From JAACPR01 sp964598245 (lineage in GTDB: Bacteria > Patescibacteriota > Minisyncoccia > Phycocordibacterales > JAACPR01), in NCBI GenBank assembly GCA_964598245.1, contig CAZRAX010000005.1, positions 1 through 26,723 of the forward strand: 26,723 nucleotides of DNA, in the 5' to 3' direction. The position numbers were made by a program, and so were the translations under genes. Each line of letters starts with the position of its first letter. The stretch's first letter is position 1. Below are positions 15,620 through 24,048 of the stretch, piece by piece. The notes beneath the pieces are model-generated. The model was not told the origin of the DNA. It searched no databases and saw only the letters and a program-made list of their open reading frames with translations.

Positions 15620-16531
15620 AATAAAATTTCTAACTTTCGTTTCGATTTCCTTTTCATGATCTGGTCTAAACCAAGCAATTTTTTTATTTCTTTTCCACCA
15701 AGTCATCTGCCTTTTTGAAAATTGGCGAATCTTTATTTCAAGTTTCTCCATCATCTCATTTTTGGAAATTTTATTTTGCAAATAAAGTGAAATATATCGA
15801 TATTCCAAACCTAATTCTTCCAGGCGACGCCAACTGATTTTTTGTTTGTAATGGAGATTTTCGACTTCCTCAATCATTCCTTGTTTGATTCTTTTTTCAA
15901 GACGCTTTTTTATTTTTTGTTCCAAAACATCTTGAGGCCACTTTAAACCAATTTGTAAAGTCTTAAATTTGGGGTTCTTTTTTAATTTAGGAACTTTTTT
16001 ATTTAAAGTTGCAATTTCAATTGCTCGCACAAGGCGAACTTTATTTTTCTGATCAATTTCTTGAAATCTTTTTTTATCAAGTCTTTTTAATTTATTTTGT
16101 AATTTTTCAAGAGGCATTTTTGAAATTTCTTTTCGTAATTTCTTATCTACTGTGATTTTAGGAAAAACTAGACCCTCAACAATTGCATCAATATAAAAAG
16201 CTGTCCCACCTGCAATAATTGGAATTTTTCCTTTTTCTAAAATTTGTTCAATTGCCTCGTATGATTTTTTTTGAAAATCTGTCACACTAAAATTGGAACG
16301 GAGTGACACGACATCTAATAAGTAATGTTTAATACCCCGCATTTCTTTTTTAGTAATTTTGCCAGAACCAATATCAAGACTTTTATAAACTTGTCGGGAA
16401 TCTGCAGAAATTATTTCACCATTAAATTTTTTGGCAATTTCTACAGCTAGATCACTTTTGCCAGTAGCGGTTTGACCCAAAATTACAATTATTTTTGGTC
16501 TAGTTTTATTTTTTTGCGCTCGGTGCTTCAT
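15599..16531 (-). CDS. miaA: tRNA dimethylallyltransferase
   Basis: The 310-residue protein transfers dimethylallyl to A37 of tRNAs that read UNN codons. It shows the P-loop GQTATGKS (19-26), the ADSRQVYK motif (43-50) with catalytic Asp44, DIGSGK, HYLLDV, AGGTAFYIDAI and the tRNA-contacting C-terminal half with WRRLEELGLEYRY. The length is normal. Its last residues (CGSTRT) and TGA stop are read from the antisense strand of the duplicated tRNA-Trp 3' fragment at 15599-15619, so the present C-terminus seems newly acquired. It sits between tRNA-Trp and tRNA-Leu(CAA), both with A36-A37-A38 loops and likely substrates. Start at 16531; the first 12 residues are basic and variable. Confidence 0.94.
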   Translation of the reverse strand: MKHRAQKNKTRPKIIVILGQTATGKSDLAVEIAKKFNGEIISADSRQVYKSLDIGSGKITKKEMRGIKHYLLDVVSLRSNFSVTDFQKKSYEAIEQILEKGKIPIIAGGTAFYIDAIVEGLVFPKITVDKKLRKEISKMPLEKLQNKLKRLDKKRFQEIDQKNKVRLVRAIEIATLNKKVPKLKKNPKFKTLQIGLKWPQDVLEQKIKKRLEKRIKQGMIEEVENLHYKQKISWRRLEELGLEYRYISLYLQNKISKNEMMEKLEIKIRQFSKRQMTWWKRNKKIAWFRPDHEKEIETKVRNFICGSTRT

Positions 16532-16556
16532 ATTTTTTGCGCTTATTAATTAATTG

Positions 16557-16639
16557 TGCCGGGAGAGGGACTTGAACCCTCACGTCCAATGGACACACGA
16601 TTTTGAGTCGTGTGCGTCTACCAATTCCGCCATCCCGGC
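16557..16639 (-). tRNA. tRNA-Leu (anticodon CAA)
   Basis: On the minus strand the cloverleaf has acceptor GCCGGGA/TCCCGGC, a class II long variable arm (TCCATTGGA), anticodon stem CACGA/TCGTG with loop CTCAAAA (anticodon CAA) and T-arm GAGGG TTCAAGT CCCTC. The discriminator is A and CCA is not encoded. It lies 25 bp upstream of miaA on the same strand and could be co-transcribed with it. Confidence 0.95.
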
Positions 16640-16690
16640 AACTTTTTTCGACTATTAAACAAGCTTAATATTTTTTTTAATTTAAATCAA

Positions 16691-16710
16691 TGTTAAAATA
16701 GAAAAGTATG
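16691..16710 (+). promoter_or_regulatory. parB promoter -10 region
   Basis: TGT plus TAAAAT (16694-16699) is an extended -10 element ending eight bases before the ATG at 16708. No -35 and no Shine-Dalgarno are visible, again consistent with a leaderless mRNA. Confidence 0.55.
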
Positions 16711-17817
16711 GAGGAACACTCAAGAAGTTCAGATTTTCATAATAATGCTGTTTTCTTTATTGAAGTAGACAAAATTCATCCTAACCCTTTTCAGCCTAGG
16801 AGGGATTTTGACCAGCTTCGTCTTCAGGACTTAGCTGATTCAATCAAGATGTATGGTGTATTACAACCCTTGGTTGTGACCAGAAAAGAAATTTTAAAAG
16901 AAGATGGTGGGCTAACAACTGAATATGAATTAATTGCGGGAGAAAGACGATTGCGAGCTTCAAAATTAGCTGGATTACGAGAAGTCCCAGCATTAATCCG
17001 TTCCAAAGATGATGATGATAAAACTAAACTAGAATTAGCAATTATTGAAAACTTACAAAGAGAAGATCTAAATCCAGTTGATCGAGCCAAGGCATTTCAA
17101 CAACTAGCTGAAAAATTTGGTTTTAAACATTCAGAAATTGGTCGCAAAATTGGGAAAAGCCGTGAGTATGTTTCTAATAGTATTCGAGTTCTAATTTTAC
17201 CCGAAGAAATGCTACAAGCCCTTGCAACTAAAAAAATGTCAGAAGGTCATGCTAGGCCACTTTTGATGTTGGCTGATCGCCCAGAAGAACAAGATGTTTT
17301 ATTTAAAGAAATTTTAATGAGAAAAATGTCTGTTCGGGATGCTGAAAAAATTTCTAGAAAAATTGCATACGATAAAGTTCGTAAAAAAGAAAGGATGTTT
17401 GACCCAGAAATTGTTGAAATGGAAGAAGGGGCTAGCCAAAAACTTGGGGCCAGAGTTACTATTGAACCAAAAGATATTGGCGGAAGAGTTAGAATTGATT
17501 ATCTAAATGATGATGAGCTTAAAAAAATTATGGTTTTTTTGAATCAAGAAAGATCAGAAGAAGACCAACTTACGAAAGAAGATTTAGTGGAACCATCTAT
17601 TACAAATAGTAGGGGCGAGATTGGTAGTAAAGATCAAGAGATTGACGAATTTGAAAATGATGCAGATCAAGCAGAAAAAAATAAAGAATGGGAAGAACAA
17701 AACCCCGATGAAAATTCAAACGTTGAGACAGGTGAAGATTTAGAAACTCCAGATTATAGCGGGAAAGAGGATGAAGATGATGAAGATGTTTATTCAGTTA
17801 AAAATTTCTCTATTTAA
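16708..17817 (+). CDS. parB: ParB/Spo0J-family chromosome partitioning protein with an acidic tail
   Basis: The 369-residue protein has the ParB N-terminal nuclease-like/CTPase domain (about 15-110: IHPNPFQPRRDFD, LADSIKMYGVLQPLVV, ELIAGERRLRASKLAG with GERR at 78-81). The central helix-turn-helix parS-binding domain (about 118-215: NLQREDLNPVDRAKAFQQLAE, HSEIGRKIGKSREYVSNSIRVL) follows. A dimerisation segment (about 248-280: RVTIEPKDIGGRVRIDYLNDDEL) comes next. The last 85 or so residues are very acidic, unlike typical ParB proteins, and end in DEDDEDVYSVKNFSI. It clamps DNA around parS and works with ParA, which is not next to it here. No canonical parS was seen by eye. Confidence 0.9.
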   Translation: MEEHSRSSDFHNNAVFFIEVDKIHPNPFQPRRDFDQLRLQDLADSIKMYGVLQPLVVTRKEILKEDGGLTTEYELIAGERRLRASKLAGLREVPALIRSKDDDDKTKLELAIIENLQREDLNPVDRAKAFQQLAEKFGFKHSEIGRKIGKSREYVSNSIRVLILPEEMLQALATKKMSEGHARPLLMLADRPEEQDVLFKEILMRKMSVRDAEKISRKIAYDKVRKKERMFDPEIVEMEEGASQKLGARVTIEPKDIGGRVRIDYLNDDELKKIMVFLNQERSEEDQLTKEDLVEPSITNSRGEIGSKDQEIDEFENDADQAEKNKEWEEQNPDENSNVETGEDLETPDYSGKEDEDDEDVYSVKNFSI

Positions 17818-17825
17818 AATTAACT

Positions 17826-20045
17826 CTATTTCTTTTTTCTAGTTGTATTTTTTCTAGTTGCACGAGTCTTTTTCGGCATGTTCAAAATTTCCAAAGCGCG
17901 CTCTAGAGTAACATCATAAACAGAATCTTCTTTTAGAGATCTAAAATCTTTTTGGTGCACGATAAATGGTCCAAAGCGACCGATTCCCGCAGTAATGTCC
18001 TCATTCGTTTTAGGATGTTTTCCAAGAACACGAGGGACACTCAGATATCGAACTGCTTCATCAACTGTTACTTGTTCAAAATCTTTTTCCTTTGGAATCG
18101 AAGCCATTTTTGGTTTTATCTTTTTACCAGAAGAATCTTTACCACCTTCACCCAATTGAACATAAGGACCAAAGCGACCAACCTTTACAAAAATTGGTTC
18201 TCCTGTGTCAGGATGATTTCCGATTGGTTCGCTTGCTTTGACTTCTTTTCCTTCCATTGTCAGAGCTCCATCACAATCAGGGAAATTAGAACAACTCAAA
18301 AACTTTCCTGTTCGAGCCAGTTTAATATTCATTTTTGCTCCACATTTTGGACATTTAAATTTTGGGTCAGCATCTCCAAGAGTAGTTAATTTTTCAATAC
18401 TTTCTTTTGATTCAACTTCTTTCAAGAAAGGTCCATAAAAATCTTTCATTACCTTTAAATATTTTTCTTCACCTTCGGCAATTTTGTCTAATTTTTCTTC
18501 CATTTCAGCGGTAAATTCATCACCAATATAATATTCAAAATTTTGTTCAAGAAAACTAGAAATAACATCTCCAGTGTCAGTTGGAATCAGGGTACGACCT
18601 TCCTTGTCGACATAGCCACGATCAGTAATTGTTCTAATAATAGAAGCGAAAGTAGAAGGGCGACCAATTCCTCTTTTTTCTAATTCTTTGATAAGTCCTG
18701 CTTCAGTGTAGCGAGAAGGTGGTTGAGTTTGTTTTGCTTCACTTTCAATTGAGATTAAATCAAGTGCCTCACCCTCAGATACTTTTGGAATTTCTGTATC
18801 CTCACCACGAGCAGCTGGATCAGCCAAAAGCCATCCAAGAGATAAAATTCTAGAACCGTTAGCTGTAAAGTTTGGGATGCTTTGGCTTTCAACATTTGTA
18901 ATAAGTTTTGTTCGCATAATCTGTGCATCAATCATTTGTGAAGCAAGAGTTCTGGCACGAATTAATTCATAAAGTTTTTTTTGTTCTGGATTATTACCTA
19001 CGGTTTTTTTGGATAAATCAGTTGGTCTAATTGCCTCATGAGCTTCTTGAGCATTTTTAGCTTTTGATTTAAATGCACGAACAGTGATTAAATCTTTGCC
19101 GAATTCTTTTTCGATTACTTTAGCTGCTTGGGCGATTGCTTGTTTGCTTAGGTTGATGCTATCGGTTCTCATGTATGTAATATGACCTGACTCGTATAAT
19201 TTTTGAGCAATGGACATTGTTCTCGAAGGTGAAAAACCAAGGCGAGTTGAAGCAGTTTGTTGAAGTGTTGAAGTAATAAATGGTGCATAGGGTGATCTTT
19301 TGGCTTTGGTTTCTTTTATTTCAAATACTTTCCAAGGTTCCTTTTTTGCAATTTCCAGAATCCTTTCCACCTCTTTTTCATCACGAGGTTCTTCTGAACA
19401 ATTAACAGGGAATTCAATTTTTGTTGTAGATTTTAAATTTGCAGTAATAGTCCAATAGTCCTCTGGTTTGAAAGCGCGAATTTCTCGTTCGCGTTCCATA
19501 ATAATTCGTAAAGCAGGAGATTGAACACGACCAGCTGATAAACCATAACGGACTTTTTTCCAAATTAATCCAGATAAATCATATCCAACTAAACGATCTA
19601 GAATACGACGTGCCTCTTGGGCAGTTTTTAAATCCATATCAATATCACGAGGATTTTTGACGGCTTCTTGGACAGCGTCTTTGGTGATTTCATTAAAAGT
19701 AACTCGTTTGATTGGTTTTCCTGAGATTTCTTTATTCTTAGAGTTTTTCAAAATTTCACTCAAATGCCATGCGATTGCTTCACCTTCGCGGTCAGGGTCA
19801 GTTGCTAGATAAATTTCATCTGCATTTTTTGCGTAATCTTTTATTTCTGCGATTACTTTTTCTTTCCCTTTTGAAACTTCATAGGTAGGGATAAAACCGG
19901 CACTAATATCGATTGCCTTTTTATTACTTTTGGGAAGGTCACGAATATGTCCAACAGATGATGTAACAATAAATTCACCACCCAAATATTTGGAAATGGT
20001 TTTTGATTTTGCAGGTGACTCTACAATTAAAAGTTTTTTGGCCAT
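17826..20045 (-). CDS. topA: DNA topoisomerase I (type IA)
   Basis: Relaxes negative supercoils. The 739-residue protein begins with the TOPRIM domain (KLLIVESPAKSKTI, Glu9; ATDPDREGEAIAWHL with Asp83, Asp85, Glu87). The active-site Tyr291 lies in GHITYMRTDS. QPPSRYTEAGLIKELEKRGIGRPST follows. The C-terminal part has a Cys4 zinc ribbon (CPKCGAKM, then CSNFPDC). Two Toprim_Crpt-type repeats follow (GRFGPYVQLGE; GIGRFGPFIV), then a very basic tail. The gene lies 25 bases downstream of dprA on the same strand, the common dprA-topA order. Confidence 0.96.
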   Translation of the reverse strand: MAKKLLIVESPAKSKTISKYLGGEFIVTSSVGHIRDLPKSNKKAIDISAGFIPTYEVSKGKEKVIAEIKDYAKNADEIYLATDPDREGEAIAWHLSEILKNSKNKEISGKPIKRVTFNEITKDAVQEAVKNPRDIDMDLKTAQEARRILDRLVGYDLSGLIWKKVRYGLSAGRVQSPALRIIMEREREIRAFKPEDYWTITANLKSTTKIEFPVNCSEEPRDEKEVERILEIAKKEPWKVFEIKETKAKRSPYAPFITSTLQQTASTRLGFSPSRTMSIAQKLYESGHITYMRTDSINLSKQAIAQAAKVIEKEFGKDLITVRAFKSKAKNAQEAHEAIRPTDLSKKTVGNNPEQKKLYELIRARTLASQMIDAQIMRTKLITNVESQSIPNFTANGSRILSLGWLLADPAARGEDTEIPKVSEGEALDLISIESEAKQTQPPSRYTEAGLIKELEKRGIGRPSTFASIIRTITDRGYVDKEGRTLIPTDTGDVISSFLEQNFEYYIGDEFTAEMEEKLDKIAEGEEKYLKVMKDFYGPFLKEVESKESIEKLTTLGDADPKFKCPKCGAKMNIKLARTGKFLSCSNFPDCDGALTMEGKEVKASEPIGNHPDTGEPIFVKVGRFGPYVQLGEGGKDSSGKKIKPKMASIPKEKDFEQVTVDEAVRYLSVPRVLGKHPKTNEDITAGIGRFGPFIVHQKDFRSLKEDSVYDVTLERALEILNMPKKTRATRKNTTRKKK

Positions 20046-20070
20046 TGCTAAACATTAATAACCTATAATT

Positions 20071-20934
20071 TTATTTTTGGCAAATTTTATTTTCGGAAAA
20101 CTCGATTAAACCCTTTATTTCAAGAGAGCTAATTATTTGATTTAGTTTTGAAATTTCTATTTTAGATTTTTCTAAAATTTCTTCTTTAGATAGAGGATTT
20201 TTTAAAAGTCTAAAAATTTTTATTTGATCGTCATCTAAACTTGCTGGGACTTTTCTATTATTTTTCTTTTTTTTGATTTTTAAAATATCTAAAATATCTT
20301 GCCCATTTCGAATAACTTCCGCTCCTTCTTTTAATAATTTATTTGTTCCACAAGAAGTTTGGTGAAAAATTGATCCTGGAACACAAGAGACATCAATATT
20401 ATAATCCAAAGCCAGTCGAGCAGTAATCATTGTCCCAGATTTTTCAGCCGCTTCTATGATAACAACAAGATTAGAAATTCCGGCCATGATTCTATTTCTT
20501 TGTGGGAAAGTCCAGTTGGCGGCTAGTTGGTCATCATTATATTCAGAAATTAAACATCCCTTATTTTTAATTATTTCCTCTGCTAATGAAAAATGTCTTT
20601 TAGGATAAATAACATCTTTGTTTAAGCCAGAACCTGGAATGGCAATCGTTTTCATAGAGTTTTCTAAAGCAAATCTGTGTGCCAAGGAATCAATTCCATA
20701 GGCAAGCCCTGAAACAATTGTAATTGGGTAACCAGCAATTTCGTTAATTATTTTTTTGGTTACAGCCAAGCCATAATCAGAATAATTTCTTGACCCAATT
20801 ATACAGACTCTTTTTTGATTCCAATTTGGTTTTTCTCCAATAATTCTAAGCTTTTTAGGAATTTGTGATTTGGGAAGTTCTAAAAGAGTTTTTGGCCAAC
20901 TATTCTTGTCTAAATTTCTAATTTGATTATTCAT
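20071..20934 (-). CDS. dprA: DNA processing protein A
   Basis: DprA binds incoming single-stranded DNA and loads RecA during natural transformation. The 287-residue protein has the Rossmann-like DNA-binding domain: CIIGSRNYSDYG, VSGLAYGIDSLAH, IPGSGLNKDVIYP, SEYNDDQ, FPQRNRIMAGISN, EAAEKSGTMITARLALD. A short C-terminal winged-helix-like segment (about 225-283) follows. The protein lacks a long N-terminal SAM domain. Its ATG lies seven bases after a minus-strand TATAAA (20947-20942), again leaderless-like. The upstream region is shared with the divergent serS promoter. With the pilin-like gene it suggests DNA uptake, but no ComEC or ComEA is in the window. Confidence 0.92.
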   Translation of the reverse strand: MNNQIRNLDKNSWPKTLLELPKSQIPKKLRIIGEKPNWNQKRVCIIGSRNYSDYGLAVTKKIINEIAGYPITIVSGLAYGIDSLAHRFALENSMKTIAIPGSGLNKDVIYPKRHFSLAEEIIKNKGCLISEYNDDQLAANWTFPQRNRIMAGISNLVVIIEAAEKSGTMITARLALDYNIDVSCVPGSIFHQTSCGTNKLLKEGAEVIRNGQDILDILKIKKKKNNRKVPASLDDDQIKIFRLLKNPLSKEEILEKSKIEISKLNQIISSLEIKGLIEFSENKICQK

Positions 20935-20999
20935 AGCAGAATTTATACAATTTTGCTATGATATTTTAATCAACAAAGTTTAAATAAAAACTAAAGGAA
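20935..20999. promoter_or_regulatory. Divergent promoter region between dprA and serS
   Basis: On the minus strand TATAAA (20947-20942) faces dprA. On the plus strand TGC plus TATGAT (20957-20962) is an extended -10 for serS, with a leader of about 30 bases ending in AAAGGA immediately before the ATG, too close to be a usual ribosome binding site. The two -10 boxes lie about ten bases apart, so the transcription machinery may compete. Confidence 0.5.
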
Positions 21000-22265
21000 A
21001 TGCTTGATATTAAATTCATAAGAGAAAATAAGGATATTGTTGCAAAAGGTGCTCAAAAAAAGGGGATTGATTTTAACTTTGATGAATTAATTGAAATCGA
21101 CGATAGCCGACTCTCTGTTTTGAAAGAAGTTGAAGAAATGAGAACAAAACAAAATGAAGTGAGTCAAAAAATTCCTCAAGCAGATGACGAGCAAAAGCAA
21201 ATTTTACTCAAAGAAATGAGAACTTTAAAAGAAGCAATGCAAGAAAAAGAAACTGAATTAAAAGATATTACGGGGGTTTGGCAAAAAATAATGCTTCAGG
21301 TTCCTAATATTCCTGATATGTCTGTACCAGAAGGAAAAGGAGAAGAAGATAATGTTGTTCAAATAAAATGGGGTGAAAAACCAAAATTTGATTTTGAACC
21401 AAAAGATCACACAGAACTAATGCTTGATTTAGATATGGTTGATTTTGAAAGAGGAACCAAGGCTCATGGCTTCCGTGGTTATTATCTTAAAAATGATGGA
21501 GCTTTATTATCTTGGGCAATTTGGAATTATGCTAAAGACTTTTTCTTGAAGAAAAATTTTAATCCTTTTATTGCTCCTACTATTTTGAACAAAGAGCATT
21601 TTTATGGAACAGGTCACTTGCCTAATGATTCTGATGATTTATTTGAAACTCAGGATGGGCAATTTTTGTCAGGAACAGCCGAGGTACCAATGATGGCTTA
21701 TCATGCTGGTGAAATTTTTAAAAAAGAAGATTTGCCAATTCGTTACTTGGCTTTCTCTCCTTGTTATCGTCGAGAAGCTGGTAGTCACGGAAAAGATACC
21801 AAAGGACTAATCAGAGTTCATGAGTTTTATAAATGGGAACAACTAATTTTGTGTGAGTCTAGTCACGATCAATCAGTTAAATTTCATGAAGAAATTAATC
21901 GTAACACAGAAGAATTTATTGAATCACTTGAAATCCCATATCAAAGGTTAGAAATTTGTACTGGTGATCTAAAAGCTGCTCATGTTAAATCGTACGATAC
22001 AGAATTATGGGTTCCAAAAGAAAAAAAATATCGGGAAATTGCCAGCGCTTCTTATTATCATGATTTTCAAACTCGTCGTTTTAATATTCGTTACAAAGAT
22101 GATGATGGCAAAAATAAATATGTTCATTCTCTTAATGGAACAGCTATTCCAACTCCGCGAATTCTTGTTTCACTGGTTGAGAATTATCAACAAAAAGATG
22201 GTTCAATTAAAATTCCACAAGCCCTGGTTTCATACTTTGGTAAAGAGTTTATCAAAAAAGATTAA
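21000..22265 (+). CDS. serS: Serine-tRNA ligase
   Basis: Charges tRNA-Ser. The 421-residue protein begins with the canonical MLDIKFIRENKDIV and the N-terminal antiparallel coiled coil (about 30-100, rich in Glu, Lys and Gln). Class II catalytic domain motifs are LSGTAEVP, the motif-2 segment with YRREAGSHGKDTKGLIRVHEF and motif 3 with GTAIPTPRILVSLVENYQ. The usual wording of motif 3 is slightly changed. The length is standard. The stop overlaps the ftsQ start by one base (TAATG), indicating coupled translation. Confidence 0.97.
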   Translation: MLDIKFIRENKDIVAKGAQKKGIDFNFDELIEIDDSRLSVLKEVEEMRTKQNEVSQKIPQADDEQKQILLKEMRTLKEAMQEKETELKDITGVWQKIMLQVPNIPDMSVPEGKGEEDNVVQIKWGEKPKFDFEPKDHTELMLDLDMVDFERGTKAHGFRGYYLKNDGALLSWAIWNYAKDFFLKKNFNPFIAPTILNKEHFYGTGHLPNDSDDLFETQDGQFLSGTAEVPMMAYHAGEIFKKEDLPIRYLAFSPCYRREAGSHGKDTKGLIRVHEFYKWEQLILCESSHDQSVKFHEEINRNTEEFIESLEIPYQRLEICTGDLKAAHVKSYDTELWVPKEKKYREIASASYYHDFQTRRFNIRYKDDDGKNKYVHSLNGTAIPTPRILVSLVENYQQKDGSIKIPQALVSYFGKEFIKKD

Positions 22266-23059
22266 TGATAAAGAAAAAATCCAACAAACTTTTAAGGCGA
22301 AACAAGCTGAGGTATTATCGAAAAGTAATTATTTGGGTTTCCTTTTTAATTATTGCTTTGTATGGTCTTTCATTTTGGTCTGATTATCAATCTTTGAATA
22401 TTCAAGAGGTTGAGATAACAGGTGAAAATTTTGTAGCACCAGAAATAATTGAAAAAGTTTTTTGGCAAGAGACAGAAGGAAAATATTTTTTTCTGATTTC
22501 TAAAAGAAATTTTCTTTTTATTCCCAAAAAAATTATTATTGAAAAAATCAAAAAGTTTAATGAAGTCGAAAATGTCTCAATTGAAATTTCAAATTCTAAT
22601 AAAGTTATAATAAAAATTTCTGAATATAAACCAGTTGCTGAATATTGTTTAGAAAAATGTTATTTTGTTAATAAAAAAGGAGTGGTTTTTTCAGAGACAC
22701 CCAAAATTTATGTTGATGATCTTTTGAAATTAGAAGGTAAAATTATTGAAGATGAAAATGAAATAATTGGGATGAATTATCTGCCAATAGAAATTTTTGA
22801 AAAAATTATTAAAACTATTGAATTATTGAATATTGAGAATATAAAAATAAACAAAGTTAGCACTGAAGACTTTGAGACTTTTAATTTACAAACAGTTGGG
22901 GGACCAAGAATCTTGATTGAATATCAGGATATCCCAGAAGAAATAGTTTCTAATTTGAAAATTGCTCTTGAACAAGAATCAATTCATGATATTCAATTTA
23001 ATAATTTGGAATATATTGATTTGCGTTTTCAGGATAATGTCTTTTATAAATTGAAATAA
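22265..23059 (+). CDS. ftsQ: Cell division protein FtsQ/DivIB-like
   Basis: The 264-residue protein has a basic N-terminus, one membrane helix (about 23-40) and an extracytoplasmic POTRA domain (about 45-115: IQEVEITGENFVAPEII to VIIKISEYKPVAEYC). A beta domain typical of FtsQ follows (YFVNKKGVVF and the later ILIEYQDIPEEIVSNLKIAL). FtsQ links FtsB/FtsL and the septal synthase in the divisome. Its start overlaps the serS stop by one base. The identity rests on architecture and these motifs rather than strong sequence identity. Confidence 0.78.
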   Translation: MIKKKSNKLLRRNKLRYYRKVIIWVSFLIIALYGLSFWSDYQSLNIQEVEITGENFVAPEIIEKVFWQETEGKYFFLISKRNFLFIPKKIIIEKIKKFNEVENVSIEISNSNKVIIKISEYKPVAEYCLEKCYFVNKKGVVFSETPKIYVDDLLKLEGKIIEDENEIIGMNYLPIEIFEKIIKTIELLNIENIKINKVSTEDFETFNLQTVGGPRILIEYQDIPEEIVSNLKIALEQESIHDIQFNNLEYIDLRFQDNVFYKLK

Positions 23060-23064
23060 TATCT

Positions 23065-23076
23065 TACAATCTATTT
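23065..23076 (+). promoter_or_regulatory. Possible internal -10 element before the carboxypeptidase gene
   Basis: TACAAT (23065-23070) ends six bases before the ATG at 23077, the same spacing as at clear promoters here. There is no good -35, so its use is uncertain. Confidence 0.35.
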
Positions 23077-24048
23077 ATGAAATTTAAATTTTATTTAGGA
23101 ATTTGCATTGCCGTTTTTATGGGGATGTTTTTTGCTGTTGGCATTGTTGGCGTTGGGACTTTTGTGTACAAAGAATTACAAACTAGGTCTTATACAGTTT
23201 ATCAACCTCAAGATGATTTAGGAGCAAAAACCCTTTATGAATTAAAAGAAGAAGAAATTTTTGAAAAGCAAAATGATAATAATTATCATTTGGTAAATGA
23301 TTCTAAAGACTTTCCCAATTTAACAGCGAGCGCCTATTTGGTTGCTGATTTAGAAACAGGACAATTATTAAAACAAAAAGCTAGTCAATCAGTTTATCCA
23401 ATTGCTTCTTTGACTAAATTAATGACGGCTCTTGTTTCTGTTGAAACAATTGATCAATGGCAACAGACAAAAGTTAGTTATAGTGCTGTAGGAACTTATG
23501 GAAAGCAAGGAAATCTTTCTTCTGGTCAAAAAATTTTAATATCAGAACTTCTTTATCCACTTCTTTTAGAATCAAGTAACGACGCTGCGGAAGTCTTGGC
23601 AGAACATGATGGAAGAAATTTTTTTATGGCTAATTTGAATGGTAAAGCTCAATCAATAGGTTTATTTAATACTTTATTTGAAGACCCATCAGGGCTTTCT
23701 CCTCAAAATGTTTCAACTGCCGAAGACTTATTTAAATTAACCCAATATATCTATCGTAATGAGCCAAAAATTTTAGAAATTAGTCGTCTGAAAGATTATC
23801 AGGGTAATGAAAACAAATGGTTTAATAATAGTCATTTTAGAAGTGATGATTATTTGGGTGGGAAAAATGGTTATACTGACGAAGCGCTTTATTCATTAAT
23901 TTCTATTTTTGAATTACCTCTTGTTGAAGATAAAAATTCTGTTGATTTCAATCGAAAAGTTGTTATTATCTTGTTGAAATCAAATGACGTTAAAAATGAC
24001 ACTCGGGCTACAATTAATTGGCTTTTAAAAAATGTTTACTACAAATAA
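23077..24048 (+). CDS. dacA: D-alanyl-D-alanine carboxypeptidase (peptidase S11) family protein
   Basis: A 323-residue penicillin-binding-type protein with one N-terminal membrane segment (about 7-31) and an S11 domain. The SxxK motif is SLTK (Ser111, Lys114), the SxN motif is SSN (166-168) and the third motif is KNG (263-265) where family members usually have KTG. It would trim the D-Ala terminus of peptidoglycan stems in the periplasmic space. It lies between ftsQ and dus and overlaps dus by 17 bases, so the genes form an operon. The changed third motif could affect activity or specificity. The C-terminal amphipathic anchor of PBP5-type enzymes is not apparent. Confidence 0.85.
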   Translation: MKFKFYLGICIAVFMGMFFAVGIVGVGTFVYKELQTRSYTVYQPQDDLGAKTLYELKEEEIFEKQNDNNYHLVNDSKDFPNLTASAYLVADLETGQLLKQKASQSVYPIASLTKLMTALVSVETIDQWQQTKVSYSAVGTYGKQGNLSSGQKILISELLYPLLLESSNDAAEVLAEHDGRNFFMANLNGKAQSIGLFNTLFEDPSGLSPQNVSTAEDLFKLTQYIYRNEPKILEISRLKDYQGNENKWFNNSHFRSDDYLGGKNGYTDEALYSLISIFELPLVEDKNSVDFNRKVVIILLKSNDVKNDTRATINWLLKNVYYK

